Assembly: GCF_934668725.1 (NCBI RefSeq)
Contig: NZ_CAKUOF010000022.1
Location: forward strand, 1 to 58,639
Source of the DNA: an uncultured Dysgonomonas sp.
GTDB taxonomy: Bacteria; Bacteroidota; Bacteroidia; Bacteroidales; Dysgonomonadaceae
Length of the DNA stretch: 58,639 nucleotides
Direction: 5' to 3'
The position numbers and the translations under genes are program-made. The notes below the pieces were generated by a model. It saw nothing but the letters and a program-made list of their open reading frames with translations. It was not told the origin of the DNA and did not search any database. This document shows, one piece after another, positions 1 to 7,969 of the stretch (position 1 is the first letter of the stretch; each line of letters starts with the position of its first letter).

Positions 1-667
1 TGGCTCCTTTATCCATCATATGAGTATCATCTTTCAATCCGTCGGGTTTGGCATGATCTACACCTGCTTCCACCCAACGATAATAAGGAATCGATGCCGA
101 ATCGCCTAACATAGTTATAAAATCTCGAGTCTTTAGGTTTATATCAATCAAAGGTACGTCTTGCTCTTTAGCCACTTTTCGAGTAATAACCGGATAGCCT
201 TTGAGACGATCATCCACCAAATTACCGTCCTTGAAAGTACGCATAACAACCGAAGTCAACAATATAGGATACGCATCCTTACTCCTGACATCGTGAATAA
301 ATCTCTGTAAGTTCTTTTCATAATCTTCGTAAGATGCGTGCCTTTCGGGACGAGTTGATGCATCATTATGTCCAAATTGTATAAATACATAATCACCGAC
401 TTTTACTTCAGATAACAACCGATCCCAACGCCCTTCGCTTATAAAAGTTTTGGTACTTCTCCCTCCCATCGCATGGTTGACTACCTGCACGTCATCCGTG
501 AAATATTTGTCGAGCATTTGCCCCCACCCTTTTATCAAGCCGTCTTTTTCTTCCTTATAGCTCTGAGCCGTAGAATCGCCTGCAATAAAAATTCTTATTT
601 TAGGTTCTGAGGATGTAAAACTACATAGCAGAATAAAAAGAGATACTAAAACTAATTGGTTTTTCAT
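1..667 (-). CDS. Rhamnogalacturonan acetylesterase-like SGNH hydrolase (CE12), 3' end outside window
   Basis: The gene starts with ATG at 667 and stays open to the window edge, giving 222 visible codons. A hydrophobic N-terminal signal (about residues 1-20) is followed by block I, GDSTA, with candidate nucleophile Ser32. Further on are a GxND-type block (GHND) and, near the edge, a DDTH segment that fits the catalytic Asp-x-x-His pair. This block order is typical of GDSL/SGNH rhamnogalacturonan acetylesterases, which remove acetyl groups from the pectin backbone. All catalytic elements are visible, so only a short C-terminus is missing. It is the third gene of a minus-strand operon after GH2 and GH42 genes (41 bp gap), which supports a pectin role. 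The exact ester substrate is inferred from the family. Confidence 0.85.
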   Translation of the reverse strand, partial: MKNQLVLVSLFILLCSFTSSEPKIRIFIAGDSTAQSYKEEKDGLIKGWGQMLDKYFTDDVQVVNHAMGGRSTKTFISEGRWDRLLSEVKVGDYVFIQFGHNDASTRPERHASYEDYEKNLQRFIHDVRSKDAYPILLTSVVMRTFKDGNLVDDRLKGYPVITRKVAKEQDVPLIDINLKTRDFITMLGDSASIPYYRWVEAGVDHAKPDGLKDDTHMMDKGA

Positions 668-708
668 GCTTTGATTTTTGTTGGGCAAATTATTTTTTGC
701 CCCTATTA

Positions 709-2787
709 TCATTCTTTCCATACTGATACTCCTGCAGTTGGTATTTCTTTTCCTCCAATAATATACTGTACGTTTCCAGCCAAAGGCAAACTCAATGTTT
801 TATCTGCATAATTAACAGCAATACCAAAACCATCGCGATATTCGATATGTAAACCGGCAGGTAAATCAAGAATAGGAATATTTAATTGCGAGTACAATTT
901 TTTCAATACATCTTTCTCCAATTCTCCCTTTTGAGAATCGACACCCACATAGGTCACCGTTCCTTTTCCTAGACGATGATGTATAATTGAAGAACTTCCT
1001 TCATAAAAATCACCTTGATACGTAGCCCATGTTTCGGTTCCGGCATCAGGCTTTAAGATCTCTCCCCAACTAGTCCAGCTATAGGGTTTTCCTCCAAAGA
1101 TTACATTATCGGGGGTAGTGGGTTGCAAAAGATCATAGAACTCTATTTCTGCTCCGATTAACGGATAGATGAGTTCGCCGAATTTAGCTTCAAATAGTTG
1201 TCCATTGCGTGTTTTATGTCCTGATCGGGCAGTTAAAACAAGATTACCTCCTTGCTCTGCATATGCTTTCCAACGTTCTACCAATTCCGGATCAATCATT
1301 TCATAAGCAGGGGCAACAATCACATTATATTTAGACAAATCGGCTCTTTCTTCAATGAAATCAACAGGGGCACCAAAATTTTTCAACGCATCATAATATT
1401 TATCTATGTGCTTTTCGGTATTCCATTCGGTTGTTTGTTTGTTGCGTTCCATTTCCCACGTATTCTCATGGTTGTAGAGAATAGCGGTTCTTCGTCTTTC
1501 GTAAGCTTCGGGATTTTTAGCATCAGCCTTGTATTCTTTTCGAAGCGATGCAATTTCTTTGATAAATGCAGAATATTCCAAACCACCCGGAGTTGGTGTT
1601 ACTCCATCCGATCCGACAATACCATAATGATACAGTTCGGTTCCATAAATAGGTTGACGATAACGATACGTACAGGCAAACTTACTGCCTCCTGCAAAAA
1701 CATGCCACAACCACAAACGGACAGCTCCCGGAAGAGGTTGCGAATTTATCGTACCCCAGTTCACCTGTCCCGGCTGGAGTTCCATAATACCATAAACACC
1801 ATCTATAGGACGAAAAAAATCATTGGCTTTGGCAATACGCTCAACAGGTCCTAAGCGATACCCTTTACGACCAATTCCGTAGTTTTCACCAAATACCATA
1901 TAACGTGTATAAGAATGAAAATCTAATTGGTCGCTTTTACGTAAATGCCCGTCCTCGTATAGGGGAATATAATTAGTAGTAACCCATTGGATCGGAATAC
2001 TGTATTTTCGGATGGTCTTCGTTTGCTCATCCAAAAAGCCAGACATTTCTTCGGTTGTAAATCTATTATAATCCAGAATTTGATGAGTATTCATAAACAT
2101 TTGTGAAGCCTGAGGAATGTTTATCTCCGAAAAATCAGAATATACCTGACTCCAGAAGTTAGTACCCCAAGCCTTATTCAAAGCAGCAATAGTGGTATAT
2201 TTGTTTTTCAACCATGTGCGAAATCTTTTATGAGCATCTTCGCCATAATCGGCAACAGGGCGAGGTTCGTTATCCAACTGCCAACCCATAATACGTTTAT
2301 CGTTGCCATAATGCTGAGCCAGTTTATCGATCATTTTCAGAGAGTATTCTCTATAAAATGTATTCGATGGCGATGGGTGCTGACGTGCTCCATGATCCAT
2401 CTTCGTTCCATTTTCACGAGTTGTCAATACATCCGGATGTTTTCTTACCAACCACACAGGAGGTGTAGCTGTAGAGGTACACATGATTACTTTCAGTCCG
2501 TTTTTATCGGCTAGATCAACTGCCCTGTCTAACCATGCAAAATCATAAACACCTTCTTGCGGTTCCAGCTGTGCCCATGCAAATTCGGCATAATGCACAA
2601 AGTCGAAGCCGAGGTCTTTTATTTGTTTCAGATCCCTCTCCCATTGGCTTTCGTCCCAATGTTCGGGATAATAATAAGTACCCACAATTGTCAAATCCTT
2701 CGGATCGAAAAAAGGGTCTGCTTTTTGGGCATTGAGTCCCAAAGTAAAAGCTATTAATAGTAGTCCTGTAAGAAGTTTCTTTCTCAT
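709..2787 (-). CDS. GH42 family beta-galactosidase, secreted
   Basis: I place the start at the ATG at 2787, not the longer open frame to 2838, because it gives a proper signal peptide (MRKKLLTGLLLIAFTLGLNAQ). The mature protein opens with the GH42 barrel sequence GTYYYPEHW. The acid/base region MGWQLDNEP carries Glu174 and the second catalytic region GIMELQPGQ carries Glu336. A trimerisation-like domain (about residues 390-600) and a small beta domain follow, giving a normal GH42 length of about 690 residues. GH42 enzymes release beta-galactose, and in Bacteroidetes they often act on galactan side chains of rhamnogalacturonan I, which fits the neighbouring CE12 esterase. It lies 56 bp downstream of the GH2 gene, in the same operon. 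The family call is firm. The substrate is inferred. Confidence 0.92.
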   Translation of the reverse strand: MRKKLLTGLLLIAFTLGLNAQKADPFFDPKDLTIVGTYYYPEHWDESQWERDLKQIKDLGFDFVHYAEFAWAQLEPQEGVYDFAWLDRAVDLADKNGLKVIMCTSTATPPVWLVRKHPDVLTTRENGTKMDHGARQHPSPSNTFYREYSLKMIDKLAQHYGNDKRIMGWQLDNEPRPVADYGEDAHKRFRTWLKNKYTTIAALNKAWGTNFWSQVYSDFSEINIPQASQMFMNTHQILDYNRFTTEEMSGFLDEQTKTIRKYSIPIQWVTTNYIPLYEDGHLRKSDQLDFHSYTRYMVFGENYGIGRKGYRLGPVERIAKANDFFRPIDGVYGIMELQPGQVNWGTINSQPLPGAVRLWLWHVFAGGSKFACTYRYRQPIYGTELYHYGIVGSDGVTPTPGGLEYSAFIKEIASLRKEYKADAKNPEAYERRRTAILYNHENTWEMERNKQTTEWNTEKHIDKYYDALKNFGAPVDFIEERADLSKYNVIVAPAYEMIDPELVERWKAYAEQGGNLVLTARSGHKTRNGQLFEAKFGELIYPLIGAEIEFYDLLQPTTPDNVIFGGKPYSWTSWGEILKPDAGTETWATYQGDFYEGSSSIIHHRLGKGTVTYVGVDSQKGELEKDVLKKLYSQLNIPILDLPAGLHIEYRDGFGIAVNYADKTLSLPLAGNVQYIIGGKEIPTAGVSVWKE

Positions 2788-2843
2788 GTTCTCTATTTTA
2801 AATAATAGCGAGCAGACACATAGGTCTGCCCCTATCATTCCAA

Positions 2844-5732
2844 TTATTGTATTATATTTTTCAATTCATCGGGAGCATCTTGAGTGTGGGTATTGATACG
2901 CTCGCCTTCCAACTTGGTTAAGTCCTCAATAACCGATAGTTTCAAATTAAATTCAGGATAGAAAAAACCTGAAGTCATATATTTAGTTATCGCATAATAT
3001 AGCTGACGTGCAACAGGTCGCTTATCTAAATCGGATTGAATATCGGCACTGCAAACTACAATCTTTCCTTTACCCACATTGGCTTCGAACAGCATACCCA
3101 GTTTACGATTGATAAACCAAGTATCAATAGGTTGTACGATAGGTTGAAAGTCAGCAGGAAAACTATTCATTTCCATAGCCTGAGCTTTATTTGTCAGCTC
3201 CCACCATTGCAAGCCTGTATAAAAATCAGTCGGGAAGTTTTTAAAAATGGGGTGATTATCTCGGATCAATGTTCCAACGGTATGTGGCGGACGCATTTTA
3301 AACCACGATGTATTCCAGAAAGCAGGTGTCATGTATTGTACTACATCTTTACCCTGTTCTACTTTTCCGGCTAATAAGAACAATACTTTTCCTCCGCTAT
3401 TCAATATATCTTTTGCTTTGGTATCTATTGTCGAAGTAACATAGATATTCGATGTATTGACTTCGGGCAGTGTAGTTGGATATACCCAGAAATCCCAATT
3501 ATTGGTAATATCCGAACATGGAATGCTCACTTCGAGATTCAATTTTGTTGCCTTATCAATAGCTGCTAAAGGAAATGATACCGTACCTAAGTTCTGACAA
3601 TTACCGATGGCTATATCCTTAGCTGCTAACTGTCCTTTTCTGATAATTTTTCCGTAAGTATCTTTAATAACCCAATCTACAGAAGTTTGTTTGAGTTCCT
3701 CTTCTCCGAAATGCGAAATCTCTATACGAGCCTGCATCGTCTCATTATTCTCGAATACAAACTTATCCATACGGGAAAGTAAAACGGTAGGGGCACAAAA
3801 CTCACGGAACTCTCGCCCATTAATATATCCCTTATCTTCCCAGAAAGCATTTAGAACACCAACCAGAGCAGTTCCTTGTCCCGAATAATCATTCAGACTC
3901 AGTAATTGAAACCCTGCATAGTTAGGGGTACGCAATGTTTTTTCTATTTCATTTTTATATGCTAAAGCTTGTAGTTTACCCGATGCTCGGAGAAATGCAG
4001 CAGATAAATCACCCATATTGCGATCTTTAAGATCTTGACGAAACAATTCAAAATTACGTGCACGCATCACACCTGTATATCTGTCGATCTCGGTAAAATC
4101 GGGAAATACACACCATTGACCTGTTTCGTGAGATACATAAGGTTGTCTAACGGTATCAATACGAGCCTGATAATCCGAATTAGATTCGGGTCGTTCGTCT
4201 GACCATGTTAAACCTCTTGCACCTGCTTTTACATGAAACTGATTGCGAGGTTGCCAAGCCCAACCATTCCCCACAGAAGCACCTGTATAAACGCGTCGTG
4301 AATCGGTTTCTTTCCAATAATCTACAAATTTGCTTACCCATGCTACCCAACGCCCACGAGGCTCGTTACCGATAGCAAACATTGCAAAGGATGAATAGTT
4401 ACCATATTGTTTAACAATACGTTTAGCTTCTTCCCACAGGTAATCATCCACTGGCTCGCCATTACCCAACGACGATCCATGATTTGGCCATGTAGGGCCT
4501 TCGGGTTGCAGATAAAATCCTACCAAATCAGCAGCAATCATAGCTGCTTCGGGTGGACAAAAAGAATGGAACCGCATATGATTCAACCCATATTGACGGC
4601 AAATACGAAATACCCGTTCCCAAGACTCTACCTCCATAGGAGCGTATCCTGTTAATGGGAAAACACAGTTTTCGACCGTACCTCTCAACATGGTTTTACG
4701 ACCATTGATATAGAAATATTTGTCTTGAATGGTAAACTCACGCATCCCAAATTGCACTTGTCGAACATCTTTGCCTGCTTTTGTTTGTAAAGTCGCCGTA
4801 AGCCGATACAAATTAGGATGAAATTCATCCCACAGCTGCATATTTTCTCCCATTGGTAGATCAATGGATAAAGAAGTAGCTTTTCCCCGAGGTTTGAAAC
4901 TTTGCTTAACAGGTATTACAACATGTCGTTTTTCGCCATTAAAACTTTCTGCTTCAAGTAAAATTTCGCCTGAAGTATTGCCTTCTATAGAAACAGTAAC
5001 AACTGCCTTTTTAGCCTTTAGATCTGGAAAGATCTGAATATCTTCGATATATGTTTTTGGTGTGGCTTGTAGTTCTATGCGACCTACTATCCCATTCCAA
5101 TTACCTTGTGTTTGATCGGTTATACTATGCGAGTCTTTGCCTACGTTGATTTCTTTGGTTCGATTATCAATCCTCAGGCTGATCGTGTTCTTACCTGTTT
5201 TAAAATAAGGTGTTACATCAAACACATGAGGTACTGATAACGAATTTTGCATACCGACCTCTTTATCGTTGATCCAAAGCATAGTCTCTGTATGAGGACG
5301 CTCCAAAAACAAAATAATACGTTCTCCTTTCCACGAATTTGGAATAACTACATCTCGCTGATACCATGCAGCCCCTACATAATATTTGATAGGTGTTAAC
5401 CAGAAAGGAAGTTTTAAGTTATCTTGTTTTCTGAACTTTTCTAATCGAGGATTAAAGAAAAAAGAACTGTCATAAATACTGGCTGTCCAATCAGTATGCA
5501 GTGTTACGGCATCGCCCTTTCGGTTCTCGGTCATCGAACCGGGCAGAACTATTTCATCGTTCAACATTCGGGAATACCATTGTTCGGTAAGTCCTTTATC
5601 CTGTGCATCGATATCAAATCGCCACGTTCCTTGCAAATCAATCTTCTTGTGCTGTGAAAAGATGGATAAGCTCAATAAAAGGAATAAACCAACGAAACAA
5701 ATTCTTAAAAGGGGACAAGCCAAGTGCCTCAT
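2844..5732 (-). CDS. Large GH2 family glycoside hydrolase, secreted
   Basis: 962 residues with an N-terminal signal (hydrophobic about residues 8-26, cleavage near SIFSQ). The order is a jelly-roll sugar-binding domain (LQGTWRFDID at the start, WYQRDVVIP near residue 125), an Ig-like domain, a TIM barrel, and a long C-terminal extension of about 300 residues. In the barrel, AIGNEPRGRW carries the acid/base candidate Glu457 and YVSHETGQW the nucleophile candidate Glu536. GH2 covers beta-galactosidases, beta-glucuronidases, mannosidases and others, and the residues I can see do not settle which. It is the first gene of the GH2-GH42-CE12 operon, so a beta-galactoside or uronide from pectin is the likely substrate. 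A TATATTTG box and a tandem repeat lie upstream. Confidence 0.9.
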   Translation of the reverse strand: MRHLACPLLRICFVGLFLLLSLSIFSQHKKIDLQGTWRFDIDAQDKGLTEQWYSRMLNDEIVLPGSMTENRKGDAVTLHTDWTASIYDSSFFFNPRLEKFRKQDNLKLPFWLTPIKYYVGAAWYQRDVVIPNSWKGERIILFLERPHTETMLWINDKEVGMQNSLSVPHVFDVTPYFKTGKNTISLRIDNRTKEINVGKDSHSITDQTQGNWNGIVGRIELQATPKTYIEDIQIFPDLKAKKAVVTVSIEGNTSGEILLEAESFNGEKRHVVIPVKQSFKPRGKATSLSIDLPMGENMQLWDEFHPNLYRLTATLQTKAGKDVRQVQFGMREFTIQDKYFYINGRKTMLRGTVENCVFPLTGYAPMEVESWERVFRICRQYGLNHMRFHSFCPPEAAMIAADLVGFYLQPEGPTWPNHGSSLGNGEPVDDYLWEEAKRIVKQYGNYSSFAMFAIGNEPRGRWVAWVSKFVDYWKETDSRRVYTGASVGNGWAWQPRNQFHVKAGARGLTWSDERPESNSDYQARIDTVRQPYVSHETGQWCVFPDFTEIDRYTGVMRARNFELFRQDLKDRNMGDLSAAFLRASGKLQALAYKNEIEKTLRTPNYAGFQLLSLNDYSGQGTALVGVLNAFWEDKGYINGREFREFCAPTVLLSRMDKFVFENNETMQARIEISHFGEEELKQTSVDWVIKDTYGKIIRKGQLAAKDIAIGNCQNLGTVSFPLAAIDKATKLNLEVSIPCSDITNNWDFWVYPTTLPEVNTSNIYVTSTIDTKAKDILNSGGKVLFLLAGKVEQGKDVVQYMTPAFWNTSWFKMRPPHTVGTLIRDNHPIFKNFPTDFYTGLQWWELTNKAQAMEMNSFPADFQPIVQPIDTWFINRKLGMLFEANVGKGKIVVCSADIQSDLDKRPVARQLYYAITKYMTSGFFYPEFNLKLSVIEDLTKLEGERINTHTQDAPDELKNIIQ

Positions 5733-5777
5733 AATAGTATACGGTTTAATTTTTTAGATTCAGGTAAAAGCAGAACA

Positions 5778-5785
5778 CAAATATA
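5778..5785 (-). promoter_or_regulatory. Bacteroidetes -7 box (TATATTTG) of the GH2-GH42-CE12 operon
   Basis: On the minus strand this reads TATATTTG, an exact match to the Bacteroidetes TAnnTTTG element, about 45 bp before the GH2 start codon. No good -33 TTTG sits at the usual 19-21 bp spacing, as expected of an activator-dependent promoter. The tandem repeat at 5829-5866 lies just upstream. Confidence 0.5.
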
Positions 5786-5828
5786 TTAATCACAGCACTA
5801 ACCTTCTATGTAAATTCATTCAAAAACC

Positions 5829-5866
5829 TATAGATTTTGACATATTAAATATAGGATTAGACATAT
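5829..5866 (-). promoter_or_regulatory. Tandem 17-nt direct repeat, candidate HTCS/AraC-type operator
   Basis: Two half-sites, 5829-5845 (TATAGATTTTGACATAT) and 5850-5866 (TATAGGATTAGACATAT), match at 14 of 17 positions and are offset by 21 bp, two helical turns. Such same-face direct repeats are typical targets of AraC-type domains, including those of hybrid two-component systems controlling PULs. The cognate regulator is not identifiable in this window. Confidence 0.45.
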
Positions 5867-6123
5867 CACCACCTCATAATAGCATCTAAGAGATAATATT
5901 ACATCTATCCGGATTATTTTACATGGCATATCCGGATCAAACAGCTTATTTTTGTTTCGATGGTTTTATTTAAGGTCACAGACCTTTTTATTGCTTTGGC
6001 AAGTATAACAAACATAGATTGTTACAACTATAAAGTATTGCAATAAATTTTATTCTTTACTTAAGTAGAAGAATGATCAATTACACTTTTCCCCATAAAG
6101 GGAATGCATTTTATCATGATAGC

Positions 6124-6160
6124 AAAACAGTCCGAAGTGATTTCGGACTGTTTTATTTTT
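6124..6160. terminator. Bidirectional hairpin terminator after the DtxR-type regulator
   Basis: A perfect 13-bp stem pairs 6124-6136 with 6142-6154 around a 5-nt loop. It is followed on the plus strand by a T-rich run and ends in TTTT on the minus strand. It sits 25 bp beyond the stop codon of the regulator gene at 6179. Confidence 0.75.
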
Positions 6161-6178
6161 TATATAGATGATGTTTGT

Positions 6179-6832
6179 TTACAATTTTACGACAAGCAAT
6201 CTATCACAGACAAACTTACTCAGAACTTCCGATGTTTTTTCCTGATGATTAACGGTCATACTACCATCAAAATTTTCAACAGATTCAACAATAAGTTTTA
6301 CTCCCAATGTTAAGCTGCGTTTGCTCAGAAAATTAAGAAAATCTTCGGATGAATCTATAACTGCCGAAAGGGTAACTGTTTCGCCTATTTTGCAATCACT
6401 TAATCGATGATAGTCTATTTGTGGTATATTTCCTTTTTTATCGGGAATAGGAGATCCGTGTGGATCAATATGCGGATGATTTAATAATTCGTCCATCCTG
6501 TCGAAAAAAACAGTCGAATCGATATGTTCAATCTGTTCAGCAATCGAATGAACTTCTTCCCAACCAAGCCCCATACGTTCATATAAAAACATTTCCGTAA
6601 GACGGTGTTTGCGAAGAATAAGTGCTGCTTGCTGCCTTCCTGTTTCTGTTAATTTTAAAGGCTTATAGCTTTCGTAATGAATCAAGCCTTTTTCAGCAAA
6701 CTTTTTCATCATACTGTTTACTGTAGACATCTTGATATCTAATGACTTGCTTAACTCATTTACAGTAGCTTCACCCAGTTTATTTTCCAGATAAAACAAA
6801 TTTTTCAGATAATTTTCTTCGGTTGGAGACAT
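6179..6832 (-). CDS. DtxR/MntR-family metal-dependent transcriptional regulator
   Basis: 217 residues. The N-terminal 65 residues form a winged helix-turn-helix (SPTEENYLKNLFYLE, then TVNELSKSLDIKMSTVNSMM). A helical dimerisation and metal-binding domain follows, with HRLTEMFLYERMGL, the candidate ligand segment EEVHSIAEQIEH, and HPHIDPHGSPIP. The C-terminus (about residues 145-217) looks like the SH3/FeoA-like domain of the longer DtxR members. These proteins repress metal uptake genes when iron or manganese is plentiful. It is divergent from feoA, 119 bp away, so iron-responsive repression of feoAB is the simplest reading. The sequence does not separate Fe from Mn preference. Confidence 0.9.
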   Translation of the reverse strand: MSPTEENYLKNLFYLENKLGEATVNELSKSLDIKMSTVNSMMKKFAEKGLIHYESYKPLKLTETGRQQAALILRKHRLTEMFLYERMGLGWEEVHSIAEQIEHIDSTVFFDRMDELLNHPHIDPHGSPIPDKKGNIPQIDYHRLSDCKIGETVTLSAVIDSSEDFLNFLSKRSLTLGVKLIVESVENFDGSMTVNHQEKTSEVLSKFVCDRLLVVKL

Positions 6833-6880
6833 TGTGATACAAATATATATAAAAAGCGAACAATATTAAAATAAGAGCCA

Positions 6881-6917
6881 AATAAATTTGTTTTATTAAT
6901 CTAACTTTATAATTTTA
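6881..6917 (+). promoter_or_regulatory. Candidate feoA promoter with overlapping inverted repeat
   Basis: TTTG at 6887-6890 and TAATTTTA at 6910-6917 are 19 bp apart, close to the Bacteroidetes -33/-7 pair, with one mismatch in the -7 box. AATAAA (6881-6886) and TTTATT (6892-6897) form an inverted repeat over the -33 box and could be the operator of the divergent DtxR-type regulator. A purine-rich stretch, AGAAGGAGA, precedes the feoA start, which is unusual because most genes here lack a Shine-Dalgarno sequence. Confidence 0.35.
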
Positions 6918-6951
6918 CAATTCTAATCATCATAAAAGAAGAAGGAGAACA

Positions 6952-7230
6952 ATGGAAAATGAAGCTTTACAAATGGAGACCAGACTATCGGAACTCACCT
7001 ACGGGGAAGAGGCTGAGATACTTGGTATAGAAGAAAGCTGTAAAGGTGAGATAAGAAGACGCCTGCTTGATCTTGGTTTTGTGAGAGAAACCATCATCAC
7101 CGTTCAGAACGTCAGCCCATTAAGTAATCCTGTAGCTTATAGTTTACGTAATACACTGATTGCCTTACGAAACGAGCAAGCACAATGTATATTAATAAAG
7201 AAACTAACTGACAATGACAAGCGCTTGTAA
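6952..7230 (+). CDS. feoA: FeoA domain protein, ferrous iron uptake
   Basis: 92 residues forming one SH3-like FeoA domain: LSELTYGEEAEILGIE, RRRLLDLGFVRETIITV and YSLRNTLIALR match the usual FeoA pattern. FeoA is a small cytoplasmic partner of the FeoB permease. It is the first gene of a three-gene operon. Its last 17 bases overlap the next gene in another frame, which suggests translational coupling. In many Bacteroides FeoA is fused to FeoB. Here it is separate. Confidence 0.9.
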   Translation: MENEALQMETRLSELTYGEEAEILGIEESCKGEIRRRLLDLGFVRETIITVQNVSPLSNPVAYSLRNTLIALRNEQAQCILIKKLTDNDKRL

Positions 7231-7969
7231 TACATGCAAATACAATACAAACTCCGATCTAAAAAAGATGGGAGAGAAAATCGACACGTTTGATTATACG
7301 ATAGCCCTTGCCGGAAATCCGAATACGGGAAAAAGTACGGTATTCAATACACTTACCGGACTTCGTCAACATACAGGTAACTGGCCGGGAAAAACGGTTA
7401 CTACAGCTCAAGGTAGTTTTTCGTTCTTAGATAAGAAATTCAAATTGGTTGACCTTCCGGGAACTTATTCCTTATTATCAACCTCCGAAGACGAAGAGGT
7501 TGCCCGAGATTACATTCTGTTTGGTAAACCCGATGTCACTATCGTGGTAGTTGATGCCAGCAGACTGGAGCGGAACTTAAATCTGGCTTTACAGATTCTG
7601 GAGATTACCGATAAGGTAGTCTTGTGTGTCAATCTTATGGATGAAGCCAAAAGGCACCATATAGAAATAGACGACAGAACGCTTGCCCGCGATTTGGGAA
7701 TACCTGTTGTAACAACCAGTGCGAGATCAAACGAAGGTATAACCGAGTTGCTCCATACGGTGCATGATTTGGCTATAGGTGAGATAAAAACCAGACCTCA
7801 TCACTTTCAGGATATACCGAGAAAAACTAACACTGCCATTGAGAGATTAAATGAGGAGCTAATTAAACTATATCCTCATCTGCCCAATAGCCGATGGATA
7901 GCCATGCGCCTATTGGAAGGTGACGAAAGTATAGTTAAGGCTCTTAAAGAAGGGAGATTTCAGGAATGA
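7214..7969 (+). CDS. feoB: FeoB N-terminal GTPase domain as a separate protein
   Basis: 251 residues carrying the complete FeoB G domain: G1 GNPNTGKST, the switch I region GNWPGKTV, G3 DLPGTYSL, G4 NLMD and a G5-like SAR. A helical GDI-like region follows (about residues 190-251). The N-terminus has a CxxC pair (Cys5, Cys8), possibly metal- or redox-sensitive. The protein ends just before the membrane region, and the permease is the next gene, sharing the four bases ATGA (7966-7969). The neat stop/start overlap and intact motifs argue for a natural split rather than a recent frameshift, though a single-base change cannot be excluded. It should power or gate Fe2+ entry with its partner. Confidence 0.88.
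   Translation: MTSACNTCKYNTNSDLKKMGEKIDTFDYTIALAGNPNTGKSTVFNTLTGLRQHTGNWPGKTVTTAQGSFSFLDKKFKLVDLPGTYSLLSTSEDEEVARDYILFGKPDVTIVVVDASRLERNLNLALQILEITDKVVLCVNLMDEAKRHHIEIDDRTLARDLGIPVVTTSARSNEGITELLHTVHDLAIGEIKTRPHHFQDIPRKTNTAIERLNEELIKLYPHLPNSRWIAMRLLEGDESIVKALKEGRFQE

Larger units (their letters stand above)
5733..6123. other. Intergenic region upstream of the pectin operon
   Basis: I see no gene here. It holds the operon's promoter box and tandem activator-type repeat (listed separately). It also holds two copies of TATCCGGAT, at 5906-5914 and 5929-5937, 23 bp apart, each containing the palindrome ATCCGGAT. The rest is AT-rich with no further structure I can name. Confidence 0.6.

Noticed and set aside
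1252..1854. 200-codon plus-strand ORF opposite the GH42 gene
   Set aside because: It is antisense to a well-supported GH42 coding region and its translation looks like a shadow frame.
709..2838. Longer N-terminus of the GH42 gene (start at 2838)
   Set aside because: The extra 17 residues are not signal-like, while the ATG at 2787 gives a classic signal peptide.
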